Shown: positions 15,292 to 24,337, counted from the stretch's first letter. The stretch is DNA of 32,359 nt from Candidatus Intestinimonas stercoravium (GCA_019117605.1 DWZK01000139.1:1-32359), one strand, 5' to 3'. The notes: generated from the letters alone by a model not told the origin. A program made the numbers and translations.

Positions 15292-16089
15292 TCAGGGCGC
15301 GGGGGAGGCTGTCTCGGTCCAGGTGGCTCCGCCGTCCTCCGACTGGAGGAGCAGGGGGCCGCCGTCCGCGTCCTCCCCGTGCCGGCTGGCGGTCATGAGG
15401 AGCCGGCCGTCCTGGAGGGTGAGGGACTCCGCCTCCAGGTCTGCATAGGGGAGCGCCGCCTGCTCCCAGGTATCGCCGCCATCGGCGGTGTAGAACACCG
15501 GCGAGGCGGTGAAAAGGCCGGTCCCCAGCACGGCGTGGTCGTCATCCAGAAAGGCGGCGCAGTTCACAGAAAACCAGAACGAGCCGCCGGTCCCGGTGAG
15601 ACAGGCGGCCTCCGCCCAGGTACGGCCGCCGTCGTGGGTGCGGTAGATGCAGGTGTCTGAGATGGGGCCCAGGGACTGGGTGGAGGAGAACACCAGCCAG
15701 CCATCCTCACTGTCCACGAAGCCCCCCTGGAGGCCGGGGTCAAAGCGCAGGACGCTGTCGCTGAGGGTGACCGCCTCATCCCGGCCCGCCAGGTCTTGGC
15801 CTGCCCAGGCGGCGGGGGCGGGGAGGAGAGGGGCCAGGGCGGTCCAGTCCTCCTCTCCGGAGAGGCGGATCTGGAAGTCCTCCAGGTCCAGGGCGGGGGG
15901 CGGCTCTTCCGCCGGGGCGGCGGGGCCGCAGGCCGCCAGAGGAGTGGAGAAGAGGACCAGGGCCAGGGCGCAGGCCAGGGGGAGCTTCCCCCAGCGCCGG
16001 GGGGCGGCGAAGAGGTCCCGCAGGCGGCGGTGGAGCAGCCGTCTCCCGGGGCGGAGGCGGGTGGAGAGGTAGGTGTGGGGGATCTGCAT
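15292..16089 (-). CDS. Sensor-module protein 6 (cassette plus Asp-box repeats)
   Basis: The 265-residue protein starts with the shared cassette: MQIPHTYLSTRLRPGRR, a basic linker ending RRWGK, a hydrophobic helix (about 36-53) and lipobox LAAC with Cys54. The outward part contains three Asp-box motifs (THDGGRTW 151-158, TADGGDTW 201-208, SEDGGATW 250-257). These are typical of BNR/YCF48 beta-propeller blades, but there are too few for a complete propeller. The start follows TGAAAGGAGCCCCT. The DNA before the start can be read as YTVKGAP, like the tail of the M56 protein. It is last in the operon. The role as a receptor subunit is inferred. Confidence 0.75.
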   Translation of the reverse strand: MQIPHTYLSTRLRPGRRLLHRRLRDLFAAPRRWGKLPLACALALVLFSTPLAACGPAAPAEEPPPALDLEDFQIRLSGEEDWTALAPLLPAPAAWAGQDLAGRDEAVTLSDSVLRFDPGLQGGFVDSEDGWLVFSSTQSLGPISDTCIYRTHDGGRTWAEAACLTGTGGSFWFSVNCAAFLDDDHAVLGTGLFTASPVFYTADGGDTWEQAALPYADLEAESLTLQDGRLLMTASRHGEDADGGPLLLQSEDGGATWTETASPAP

Positions 16090-16141
16090 AGGGGCTCCTT
16101 TCACAGTGTACGGGCGGGACTGCCCCGCGGACAGAGGGGGG

Positions 16142-17290
16142 TCAGGCGGAGGCGCCGCTGCCGGCCCGCCACCGGGCCAGAAGAAGGTCCAGTTCTGCGG
16201 TGAAGACAGGCCCATCCGGGCCGTCCCCGCCGCCGGGGATGGTCCCCAGGCAGACCTGCTCCTCTCCCTGGACCAGGAAGACCAGCCAGGGGGCGCTGTC
16301 AGGCCGGAGGGAGAGACCGGAGAGGACATATCCGTCCGGGAGCTGGGCGGGGGGCTGGGAGAGGGTATACACGGGGGAGAAGCGGTAGATGCGGAGGACC
16401 TCGCCCTCCGGTCCCTCTTGGTCGGGCCAGCGGACCGCATCTTCCACCCGGGCTTCTTCTACCGCGGCGTGGAGGTCCTCCGGGAGGAGGGACCAGGTAT
16501 GGGCCCAGAGGGAGCCGGGCAGGGAGCCCTCCAGGGGCGCGGTCTGGGAACCGTAGGTCTCCAGCCTCCACGCCCCCTCTCCGCCCACGAGGACGAACCG
16601 CTCCAGAGGGACGTCGCGGTAGTTCCCAAGGCCCAGCAGGGCCAGCTCCAGCCGGGCCTCCTCCCGGGAGAGAAGGACCAGGGAGTCGAAGGCGTAGTAC
16701 GCCGGGGGCAGGAAGGCCGCGCCGTCCATATAGGCGCTCTCCCGCCACCAGAGCGCCCCCTCCCGGTCCATCAGCCAGGGATCGCCCGCCGGGTCCAGGC
16801 AGGTGTGCAGGAAGGCCCCGCCCTCGGGCGTGAAGGCGGCGTCCACGGCGGAGCGCACTTCCGCCACAGAGCTGTATTTGGGGAAGGGATACCAGACCTC
16901 CCCCGAGCCGTCATACCAGGGAGAGGCGCGGTCCGCCTCCCGGGCGGCGGTGAGGCCCAGGCAGTCGGCCATGACCCCATAGGCGGCCTCCATCCGCTCC
17001 CGGAGAAGGGAGGCATAGGCGGCCTGCTCCTCCGGGGAGAGGGGGATGGGCGCTCCCGCCCCCCAGTCCTGCTGGTACAGAGCGGCTAAGTCGAGGGCCT
17101 CGGGCTGGGCGGAGCGCTCCGCAGGGCCGCAGGCGGCCAGGGACCCGGCAAAGAGGACCAGGGCCAGGGCACAGGCCAGGGGGGCCCTCCCCCAGCGCCG
17201 GGGGGCGGCAAAGAGGTCGCCGAGGCGGCCTTGGAGGGCCCGCCTGCTCCGTTTGAGCCCGGTGGAAAAATAGGTGTGTGGGATCTTCAT
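16142..17290 (-). CDS. Sensor-module protein 5 (cassette plus unknown extracytoplasmic domain)
   Basis: The 382-residue protein has the shared cassette: MKIPHTYFSTGLKRSRR, GRLGDLFAAPRRWGR, a helix, and lipobox LAAC with Cys54. The remaining 325 residues are rich in Trp and Tyr and not recognised. Its first 57 bp of cassette DNA are identical to those of module 4, while the adjacent linker/helix DNA is closest to module 6, so the gene looks mosaic. It starts behind GGAAAGGAG and is followed by module 6 after a 52-bp gap. Confidence 0.72.
   Translation of the reverse strand: MKIPHTYFSTGLKRSRRALQGRLGDLFAAPRRWGRAPLACALALVLFAGSLAACGPAERSAQPEALDLAALYQQDWGAGAPIPLSPEEQAAYASLLRERMEAAYGVMADCLGLTAAREADRASPWYDGSGEVWYPFPKYSSVAEVRSAVDAAFTPEGGAFLHTCLDPAGDPWLMDREGALWWRESAYMDGAAFLPPAYYAFDSLVLLSREEARLELALLGLGNYRDVPLERFVLVGGEGAWRLETYGSQTAPLEGSLPGSLWAHTWSLLPEDLHAAVEEARVEDAVRWPDQEGPEGEVLRIYRFSPVYTLSQPPAQLPDGYVLSGLSLRPDSAPWLVFLVQGEEQVCLGTIPGGGDGPDGPVFTAELDLLLARWRAGSGASA
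17222..17278. repeat. 57-bp duplicated segment, copy in module 5
   Basis: This stretch is identical base for base to 18409-18465 in module 4. It encodes the HTYFSTGLKRSRR part of the cassette. Such identity over third codon positions shows recent duplication or gene conversion. Confidence 0.9.
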
Positions 17291-17324
17291 AGGCGTCTCC
17301 TTTCCAGGGCGCGGGGCGATGGGG

Positions 17325-18477
17325 TCATGAGCAGGGGTAGAAGTCCAGGCTGTCCAGGGCCAGCGCCGCCGTCCACTCCTGCCGCTCCTCCTCCCCCAGG
17401 AACTGGCAGGAGGTAGTGACGGTGTTGGTATCCGGGTCGTAGCGGGTCCAGTCCATTCCGTTGCGGGGGCGGCCCTGCATCTCCGCCGGGAGGCCGCTGG
17501 GATAGGCCTCCCAGACCTCCCTGCCCACCCGGCGGTAGACCAGCACCGAGGGCACGCCGTCGGCCATAGAGGTGACGTTGCACACCAGCTCCCGGACCCC
17601 GTCTCCGTCCAGGTCCACCGGCCACTCCTCCCGGTCCCAGCCGAAGCTGAGGGCCAGAGGCGCGCCGGAGGAGAAGACGGGGCCCGGCCCGCCCGTCCAT
17701 CCCGGGAACGCCTCCCGCACCAGGGCGGTCAGGTCCACCTGGTAGAGATCGTCCTCCCAGCGGAGGTAGCAGTACCCCTCCCTGCCGCCGTGGTAAAACC
17801 AGATGAGGTCGGCCCTGCCGTCCCCGTCCAGGTCGGGCTGGAAGGCAGGCTGGGCGGCACCGGCCAGCAGCCGGGGCACGCCATCGCCGTCGAATACATA
17901 GTAGTCCAGGGCGTCATAGGCCGCGCCCGGGGGGGCGCGGCCTATGACGAAGCCACGCCGGCCCGGCAGGTCGGAGAAGTCCTCCACGCTGTAGCCGCCG
18001 GCGTAGGCGCTGTCCTCGGCGGCGAAGCGCAGCAGCGAGCCGTCCTCCCTGCGGATGGCCCAGTATTTGGTGTATTCGCTGCCGGGCTCCCGGTAGCACA
18101 CCACGGAGACGCCGTTTAGGAGTTCGGTATCCACCAGCACCTCCCCCATGGTGCCGGCAGAGACGGCATCCGGCGTCCAGGAGGAAGAGGGGACATAGGG
18201 CTCTAAGTCATCCAAGGAGCGGCGGACAGCCAGCAGGGCCCCCCCTCCTCCGCCGGCGGCAGCGCCGCCTCCGAAGGAGCCCCTTCCGTGGCCGGGACGG
18301 AGGAGCCGGAAGGGGCGCAGGAGGCCAGGGGCCCGGCGAAGAGGATCAGAGCCAGGGCGCAGGCCAGAGGGGCCCGGCCCCACGGCCGGGGGCGGAGAAG
18401 AGGTCGCTGAGGCGGCCTTGGAGGGCCCGCCTGCTCCGTTTGAGCCCGGTGGAAAAATAGGTGTGGGGGACTTTCAC
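17325..18477 (-). pseudogene. Sensor-module protein 4, interrupted by two single-base frameshifts
   Basis: From a GTG start the reading is VKVPHTYFSTGLKRSRR then DLFSAP, identical in style to module 5. The frame is lost at a G5 run (18388-18392). Restoring one base gives RPWGRAPLACALALILF and lipobox LASC with Cys54. A second loss occurs at a C7 run (18239-18245), after which the domain continues from ALLAVRRSLDDLEPY. Adding back two bases makes the length divisible by three and gives 384 residues. The domain contains DLDGDGRADLIWF and DLDGDGVRELV, the calcium-binding pattern of FG-GAP/VCBS repeats. The start region reads ATGTGAAAG, so an ATG appears to have been pushed out of frame by a TG duplication. 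Decay, phase variation and sequencing error are all possible. Confidence 0.7.
18409..18465. repeat. 57-bp duplicated segment, copy in module 4
   Basis: Direct repeat of 17222-17278, about 1.19 kb apart. Recombination between the copies would delete one complete sensor domain and fuse the two modules. Confidence 0.9.
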
Positions 18478-18499
18478 ATAGGGCTCCTTTCCAGTGGGG

Positions 18500-20038
18500 T
18501 CAGTAGAGGGTGAACACGGCCCGGGAGGTGATCCAGTCCAGCACCTGCTGATAGTCCTCCCAGTAGGGGGTGGGGGGATACCAGTCGGGGTCGGTGACGG
18601 GCAGGTAGTACCAGCCGTTGCCGCCGGGGACGCCGGGCAGGGCGGAGCGGCCCAGCATATCGACCTCCCGGCCCTCGGGCAGGGTGGGATAGGGGTCCTC
18701 CGGCCCGGCCAGGACTTCCACCAGGCAGCCGGAGCCCGGCTGGATGTCCGCGGGCTCCACGCCCCCGTGCCTGGAGACATAGGCCTCGTAGGCGGAGCGG
18801 TCGTACACCGCCACCCCGCCCTCTGTGGGACGGAAGATCAGGTAGGAGGTGTAGGCGCTGTCGGGGAGCTCCCAGGTGAAGTGGAGGGCGTCGCTAGTGA
18901 AGACGGCGGCCTCGGGGTCGTAATAGACTCCCTCCCCCGCCAGGGTGGGCAGATACCGGCCCCAGTAGGGCTGCGCCATCTCCTGGAAGTAGCCGGCCGC
19001 CAGGGCGGCCAGGGCCTCCTCGCTCCCCGCCTCCTGGGCGGAGAAGCGGCCCAGATAATAATAGTAGGGATAGGTGTGGAGATAGACGGCATAGGGGACC
19101 TCATCGGTCCAGCCGGGCTGGTCCGGGCAGGTGACGGGGCAGAAATAGGCCGCCGCCCCGTCGTAGCCGCCTCTGCTCACATCGTCGGGGGAGAAGTAGA
19201 CCGCCTGGGCCAGGGACATCTCCCCGATCTCACAGTCCGCCCCCAGCTCCTGGGAGAGGCGGCGGACGCGCTGGGAGAACTCGGGGTAGAAGCGCTCCTC
19301 CGGGTCGGAGAAGGTCTCCGGGAAGCGGAAGGTCCCGGGCAAGTAGGAGAGCAGGCCGGCCAGGTCGTAGCTCACGTTCAGGACCTGCTTGTCCTCCTGG
19401 ACCTGGTAGTAGTCGTCCACCACCCGCCAGCCGTCCCCCTGCCGCTGGACCAGCCGGAACCCCCAGACGGAGGAGAACTCCTGGGACAGATAGTCTCCCA
19501 GGTAAAAGGCCTCGATGGGTACATCCGGGTCCACGGTGGAGTACCGGGGGGCCAGTTCCTCCTCCAGCTGCGCCCGGAAGTCCAGAGCCCCCTGGGGGAG
19601 CTCCGGGCCGGAGAGATATACGGTGAGGGTATCCCCGGCGGGGCGGAGGAGGAGCGCTCCGGTATCCAGGTCCAGGCTGGCCTCCGCCGCCAGCTCCTCC
19701 CCCTGATAGAGCTCGTAGAACTGCCGGGGCTGGCCGCTGGTCCCGGCGGAGAAGGTGGAGACGGCGGTAAGGCTCCCCGCCTCCAGCCCCAGAGCCATGG
19801 GGGCCCGCTCCTCCAGGAGGGCCAGGGCCTCCTGGGCGGTGGGGACGGCCCCGGATGGGGAGGAGGCGTCGGGGCCGCAGGCCACCAGGGCGCCCAGCCC
19901 GGCTACGCAGAAGAGGACGAGCAGGAGGGGGACGGTCCCCCGGCGGCGGGCGGGGGCGAAGAGGTCGGCCAGGCGGCGCCGGATCGCCCGCTTGCCGGGG
20001 CGGAACCGGGTAGAGAGATAGGTATGGGGGATCTTCAT
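18500..20038 (-). CDS. Sensor-module protein 3 (cassette plus large unknown domain)
   Basis: The 512-residue protein has the shared cassette: MKIPHTYLSTRFRPGKR, RRLADLFAPARRRG, a hydrophobic helix (about 37-53) and lipobox LVAC with Cys54. About 455 outward-facing residues follow. They are very rich in Tyr, Pro and acidic residues (for example YAVYLHTYPYYYYLG) and match no family I know. It starts behind AGGAGAGGAGG, 16 bp after the upstream lipoprotein gene, and is followed by module 4 after 22 bp. Confidence 0.75.
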   Translation of the reverse strand: MKIPHTYLSTRFRPGKRAIRRRLADLFAPARRRGTVPLLLVLFCVAGLGALVACGPDASSPSGAVPTAQEALALLEERAPMALGLEAGSLTAVSTFSAGTSGQPRQFYELYQGEELAAEASLDLDTGALLLRPAGDTLTVYLSGPELPQGALDFRAQLEEELAPRYSTVDPDVPIEAFYLGDYLSQEFSSVWGFRLVQRQGDGWRVVDDYYQVQEDKQVLNVSYDLAGLLSYLPGTFRFPETFSDPEERFYPEFSQRVRRLSQELGADCEIGEMSLAQAVYFSPDDVSRGGYDGAAAYFCPVTCPDQPGWTDEVPYAVYLHTYPYYYYLGRFSAQEAGSEEALAALAAGYFQEMAQPYWGRYLPTLAGEGVYYDPEAAVFTSDALHFTWELPDSAYTSYLIFRPTEGGVAVYDRSAYEAYVSRHGGVEPADIQPGSGCLVEVLAGPEDPYPTLPEGREVDMLGRSALPGVPGGNGWYYLPVTDPDWYPPTPYWEDYQQVLDWITSRAVFTLY

Positions 20039-20054
20039 AAGGGCGCCTCCTCTC

Positions 20055-21953
20055 CTAAACGTCCAGCTCCAGGCCCCGGGACAGGGTCCAGGGCCCGGCG
20101 GCGTTGGTGACGGAAAAATGTCCGGCGGGGTTCCCGTCCACGGTCAGATCCACCCGCCAGATCTCCCCGTCGGTGACGGTGACCAGGGCCCCGCCCTGGG
20201 GGTCCTCCTCCCGGGTGGCCTGATCCACCCCCGTCCGGCGGAGGGAGGCTGCCCGGGTCTGTCCATAGGAGAGCTCCACCCGGTCCCAGGCGTCGGGGCC
20301 GAAGGCCTCTGTCAGGGCGTCGTACCGGCTCTCTCCCGGCCCGTCCGCCCGGAGGGCCGACAGATAGGCCGCAGCGGCGGCCTCCTTGCTGCCGTTGCCG
20401 CCGGTCAGGGGGAGGGAGAAGCAGCGCGCCAGATAGGTCTGGAACAGGTCCTCCGTGTCCGGGGTCTGGAGGAGGGGCTCCATGCCCCCGGCCTGGCTGT
20501 CCGCGTCCAGCCGGGCGCACAGCTCCTCCGGCGCCCCTTGGGAGAGGAAGAAGGCCCCGGGGCTCATATCGTCGCCCCCCACGGCGGCGTCACGCAGGAC
20601 ATACACGCCATCCATCTCCTCGATAGAGAAGACGGCATAGCTGGAGCCGCCCCCGATGTCCGCCCCCCGCTGGAGGAGAAAGTCATAGTAGTACGTCTCG
20701 TGGAGAGTACAGAGATAGCGGGTGAGCGCCCCCTCCTCATAGCTGCCCACCACCGTCACCTGGGGCAGGCAGAGGGTGGCGCCGCCGGCCACGCTCTCCG
20801 CCTCCAGTGTGTGGAACACGGCGGCGTCGTAGAGGGCGCCCTCCAGGGTATAGGAGGGGTCCATGCCCAGATAGACGGCGTAGGGGGTCCACAGGGCCAG
20901 GGGGCGGGTGGGGAGGACCTGCCCCTCCCCGTCGATGAGCTGCACCTGCTCCCCCCCGGCGGAGGTGTAGAGCAGGGCTCCGGTGGCGGCGTCCCGCTCT
21001 CCGCTGCCCAGATAGGTATCCCCCTGCCAGACGGAGTAGAACCAGCAGGGCCGGTCCTCCCCGGAGAGGCCCGAGTAGTCGAAGGTCACGGCGAGGTCCG
21101 ACGGGTCCAGTCCCAGGGCGGGGAGGAGGGAGAGGAGCTCATCCCGGCCGGCCAGGGCCCCGGCGGGGACCTTGGCCGGGGTGAAGCCCCCTTCGGGCTC
21201 TCCCTCCTGCCGCCACTGGCACCAGAGGGGCGGGTCCATGGAGTCCACCAGGGCGGCGGGGACGAAGGTGTCCACCTCGGGGGAATAGGTCTCGTGGAAG
21301 CGGGTCACTTCCCCGCCGCTCCAGGCGTACAGGCCCAGCCAGGGGTCCATCCCCTCCGCCCCGTCCACGTTGGCCCCCTGGAGGTAGAAGCTCACTTGAC
21401 CGTCCGCCCCGATGCGGAAGCCCCGGATGGAGAAGGTGTCCTCATCCAGGGGCAGGGGGAGGTCCCCGGAGGCCAGGGCGTCCGCCACCGCCTGCCGCAG
21501 GCTGTCCTCCGTGGTCTCGGCCAGGGACAGGGCCTCCTCCACGGTGACCTCCCGCTGCTCTTCCCGGTCGTAGACCCAGGCGTACAGGTCCCCGTCGGTG
21601 CCGTAGCAGGGGAAGGTGTTCTCCAGCAGAGCGATGTTCAGATACCGGTCTGTGGTGATGGGGTAGGCGGTGACCTCGCACCAGGTCGCCCCGTTCAGAG
21701 TGTGGTCGTCGATATAGCTCTGATAGACCGCCTTCCGCTCCAGCAGGGCGGCGTTGACGGCCTGAGCGGCCTCGCTGCCGTCCCCGGCGATCTGGGGGAT
21801 CTCCAGGATGGAGCCCCGGTCGTCGTAGTACTGGGTGTCCATGACGATATGGGCCTGAGGCTGTGCAGGCGAGGGGGCGGGCTGAGCGGCGGGGGCGCAG
21901 GCCGCCAGGGCCAGGAGGACGCAGAGGGCGGGGAAGAGATATGTCGGTCTCAT
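20055..21953 (-). CDS. Large lipoprotein (DUF3298/DUF4163-like N-terminal part) coupled to the M56 gene
   Basis: The 632-residue protein has a short standard lipoprotein signal (MRPTYLFPALCVLLALAAC, Cys19) and not the long cassette of its neighbours. Residues from about 38 to 230 (YYDDRGSILEIPQI, VTVEEALSL, then FRIGADGQVSFYL) resemble the DUF4163/DUF3298 pair found in RsiV-like and PdaC proteins. The remaining 400 residues are unrecognised. Its ATG overlaps the M56 stop codon (ATGA), which suggests tight coupling to the peptidase. It may be an extra ligand-binding partner, but this is inference. Confidence 0.72.
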   Translation of the reverse strand: MRPTYLFPALCVLLALAACAPAAQPAPSPAQPQAHIVMDTQYYDDRGSILEIPQIAGDGSEAAQAVNAALLERKAVYQSYIDDHTLNGATWCEVTAYPITTDRYLNIALLENTFPCYGTDGDLYAWVYDREEQREVTVEEALSLAETTEDSLRQAVADALASGDLPLPLDEDTFSIRGFRIGADGQVSFYLQGANVDGAEGMDPWLGLYAWSGGEVTRFHETYSPEVDTFVPAALVDSMDPPLWCQWRQEGEPEGGFTPAKVPAGALAGRDELLSLLPALGLDPSDLAVTFDYSGLSGEDRPCWFYSVWQGDTYLGSGERDAATGALLYTSAGGEQVQLIDGEGQVLPTRPLALWTPYAVYLGMDPSYTLEGALYDAAVFHTLEAESVAGGATLCLPQVTVVGSYEEGALTRYLCTLHETYYYDFLLQRGADIGGGSSYAVFSIEEMDGVYVLRDAAVGGDDMSPGAFFLSQGAPEELCARLDADSQAGGMEPLLQTPDTEDLFQTYLARCFSLPLTGGNGSKEAAAAAYLSALRADGPGESRYDALTEAFGPDAWDRVELSYGQTRAASLRRTGVDQATREEDPQGGALVTVTDGEIWRVDLTVDGNPAGHFSVTNAAGPWTLSRGLELDV

Positions 21954-22843
21954 GAGGAGGCTCCTTTCACGGTGTGGGCACTGGTCCGGGCGGCGTCCAG
22001 GATGACCTGGCCGTAGCGGGCCCGCTCCTCTTGAGGAAGGCCCTTCACCACGTCGCTGTCGCAGGAGCGCTCCATGTCGCCCTCGGCGGCCCGGAGCATG
22101 ATCCACACCAGGGGATCGAACCAGTAGACGATGTTGGCACAGAGCAGCAGGACCTTATAGGGGATGTCCCGCCGCCTGAAGTGGGTGAGCTCGTGCCGCA
22201 GGACGAACCGCAGGTCCCCGGCGGCAGGCCCCTCCTCCGGAAGGAGGACCGTGGGGCGGAAGAGGCCGGTCATCATGGGGCCGGCCACGCCGGGACAGCG
22301 GAGTAGGGACACCGGGGCGGAGATCCCCAGGGCCTCCGCCTGGGCCTGGGCGGCGGCCTGGGCTTCCGGCTCCGCCGGATAGGCCCAGCGGCGGACATAG
22401 GTCTGGAACCGCAGCCAGCTCACCAGATGCCACAGCAGCAGGAGGACCGCCCCGCTGCCCCACACCCAGGGCAGGACCTGGGAGAGGGTGAGGCTCCGGG
22501 CAGGGGCAGGCGCGGCCTGGGCCGTCTCCTGGGGCGGGACGGCGGTCTCGGGCGCGGGAAGGGGAGAGGCGGCGGGCGGGGCGGAGGGGGGTGCCGCCGG
22601 AGAGGGCGCAGGGGCGGGGGCGGTCCATACCACCCGGTCCGGGGGCGGCTCCAGCCGGACAGGGGCCTCCGGCAGAGAAAAGTTCACCGGGAGGAGCATC
22701 CGCACCGACACCGCCAGCCAGGCCCAGTACCGCCAGCGGATGGAGTACCGCCGGGACAGCAGGGGGCCCAGCAGCAGGAGCAGGAGGATCACCACGGACA
22801 TGGTGAGGGCGATCTCCGCCAGGGTGTTGAAAAAAACGGACAT
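21950..22843 (-). CDS. M56-family BlaR1-like metallopeptidase lacking the sensor half
   Basis: The 297-residue protein has helices at about 8-29, 37-53 and 122-145, with a Pro/Ala-rich loop between the second and third. The cytoplasmic zinc-peptidase domain has HELTH (His217, His221) and the third-ligand motif GDMERSCD (Glu258), then LDAARTSAHTVKGASS and stop. BlaR1/MecR1 proteins continue from this point into another helix and an outward sensor domain, for about 600 residues in all; here that half is absent. The expected role is cleavage of the BlaI repressor after a signal. It lies 17 bp after module 2 and overlaps the lipoprotein gene by 4 bp. Confidence 0.88.
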   Translation of the reverse strand: MSVFFNTLAEIALTMSVVILLLLLLGPLLSRRYSIRWRYWAWLAVSVRMLLPVNFSLPEAPVRLEPPPDRVVWTAPAPAPSPAAPPSAPPAASPLPAPETAVPPQETAQAAPAPARSLTLSQVLPWVWGSGAVLLLLWHLVSWLRFQTYVRRWAYPAEPEAQAAAQAQAEALGISAPVSLLRCPGVAGPMMTGLFRPTVLLPEEGPAAGDLRFVLRHELTHFRRRDIPYKVLLLCANIVYWFDPLVWIMLRAAEGDMERSCDSDVVKGLPQEERARYGQVILDAARTSAHTVKGASS

Positions 22844-22860
22844 GGGACAGGCCCCTCTCT

Positions 22861-24306
22861 TCAGTCAAAATAGTCGATGAGCTGGATGCGGGAGACGGTG
22901 CCGCCGCCGTCGAAGTAGAAGACCAGATAGTGCCCCGGCCCGCCGCTCTCCGGACCGTACCAGAGGAAGTCTCCGGTGAAGTCCCAGTTGGGCTCGCTGC
23001 TGGCGGCGGGGTAGAGCCGGAGCACGTCCTCCCGGGTGGAGGTACCGGGAGAGATCCCCCGGGCGGTGCGGAGGTCCGAGCGGCTGCTCTCCAGTTTCCA
23101 GATGGAGGTCTCCCCCTCCGGGGAGACATAGCACTCCAGGGAGAAGAAAGCCCCCCAGGCCCGGCGCTCCCACCGGTCTCCGGGCTGATAGCTGACCGCG
23201 CCCTCCAGGACCTCCACGGTCTCCGGCTCTCCCAGCAGAGGGGTGAGCCCGCCGGCGCTGCCGCCCAGGCCGTACCAGCTCCCGTCCAGGCTCCGCAGGG
23301 CGAAGTCCAGATCGACGACCCCCCAGGCCAGGGCCTCGGCGGTCCGGGAACAGGTATCGGGCAGGGAGGTGAAGAGCCCCTTCCCCCGGGCGGTATCGCC
23401 GGTGAAGGAGAGGAGGAGATAAACATGCTCCCCCGCCGCGGCATCCTGAGGCATGGAGGTCCAGGCCCCGTCTGTCTCCACCGCATAGCCCACCTGATAG
23501 AGGCCGCAGCTCTCCCCCGGCGGGGCGGAGACCTCCCGATGGAAGACGAGGGAGTCCAGACGTACCTCATGGTCCGGGTGCTCCCCGGCCAGGAAGTCCG
23601 CGGCGGCGGCCTGGGCCGCCTCCTGCCGTCCGGCCCAGACCAGCGAGCTCCGGAGCGTCTCGGTGAAGAGCTCGCCGCCGGGGGCGGAGTCGTTGATCAT
23701 CGTGGAGAAGAGGAAGACCGGCTCCGTCCCGCCCACGTCGAAGACCAGATAGGTGCAGCCGGGGTAGGTGGGGATCAGCCAGCCCGCATCGTCCAGCTCC
23801 ATGGCGCCGGCCAGGACCACCTTTTCCGGCGTGGTGGTGTGGAGCTGGTAGTTCAGACGGTATACGTCCAGGGCATAGCCCTCCAGCCCGTCATAGTGAT
23901 ATACCATGTCCAGGGACTGGATGCGGCAGGCGTCATAGGCGGCAGGCTCGCCCAGCATCTCTTCTTGGCCGTCCACGATGCCGTAGACCCCGGTGCTGTG
24001 GGACCAGCGGTCGTATTCGCCCAGGACATAGTCTACGGCAGGCTCCAGCACAGAGCCGGGGACCTCTACGCCCTCTGCGATCTCGCAGGGGATGGAGGCT
24101 GTGGCCTCCGGGGGCGGGGTGGCGCCGGCGGGCTCGCCGTCGCAGGCCACCAGAGAGCCCAGCAGCCCCACGCAGAGCAGGGCGCAGAGCAGCGGCAGGG
24201 TGCCCCGCCGCCGGGGAGAAGAGAACAGGTCGCCCAGCCGCCGGCGGAGCATCCGGGCGCTGGGGCGCAGTCCGGTGGAAAACCAGGTGTGGGGCAGTTC
24301 TTTCAT
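22861..24306 (-). CDS. Sensor-module protein 2 (cassette plus unknown domain)
   Basis: The 481-residue protein has the cassette MKELPHTWFSTGLRPSAR, RRLGDLFSSPRRRG, a helix and lipobox LVAC with Cys55. The C-terminal 190 residues appear to hold two related units (around TPLLGEPETVEVLEG and TREDVLRLYPAA). Each ends in beta strands with aromatic residues, faintly like the repeat of SmpA/BLIP-type domains; this is a weak suggestion only. An ATG at 24309, one codon upstream, is equally placed behind AAGGAGGG. The start at 24306 was chosen to match the MKxPHT alignment of the family. Confidence 0.75.
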   Translation of the reverse strand: MKELPHTWFSTGLRPSARMLRRRLGDLFSSPRRRGTLPLLCALLCVGLLGSLVACDGEPAGATPPPEATASIPCEIAEGVEVPGSVLEPAVDYVLGEYDRWSHSTGVYGIVDGQEEMLGEPAAYDACRIQSLDMVYHYDGLEGYALDVYRLNYQLHTTTPEKVVLAGAMELDDAGWLIPTYPGCTYLVFDVGGTEPVFLFSTMINDSAPGGELFTETLRSSLVWAGRQEAAQAAAADFLAGEHPDHEVRLDSLVFHREVSAPPGESCGLYQVGYAVETDGAWTSMPQDAAAGEHVYLLLSFTGDTARGKGLFTSLPDTCSRTAEALAWGVVDLDFALRSLDGSWYGLGGSAGGLTPLLGEPETVEVLEGAVSYQPGDRWERRAWGAFFSLECYVSPEGETSIWKLESSRSDLRTARGISPGTSTREDVLRLYPAASSEPNWDFTGDFLWYGPESGGPGHYLVFYFDGGGTVSRIQLIDYFD

Positions 24307-24337
24307 CATCGATACCCTCCTTCTTTGCAGGGCCGTT

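Noticed and set aside
21950-22843. M56 gene as a frameshifted, originally one-piece BlaR1 running into the next gene
   Set aside because: The frames after the M56 stop lack the PHTYxST segment. The next gene starts on its own overlapping ATG with a standard lipoprotein signal, so the present gene ends here by design.
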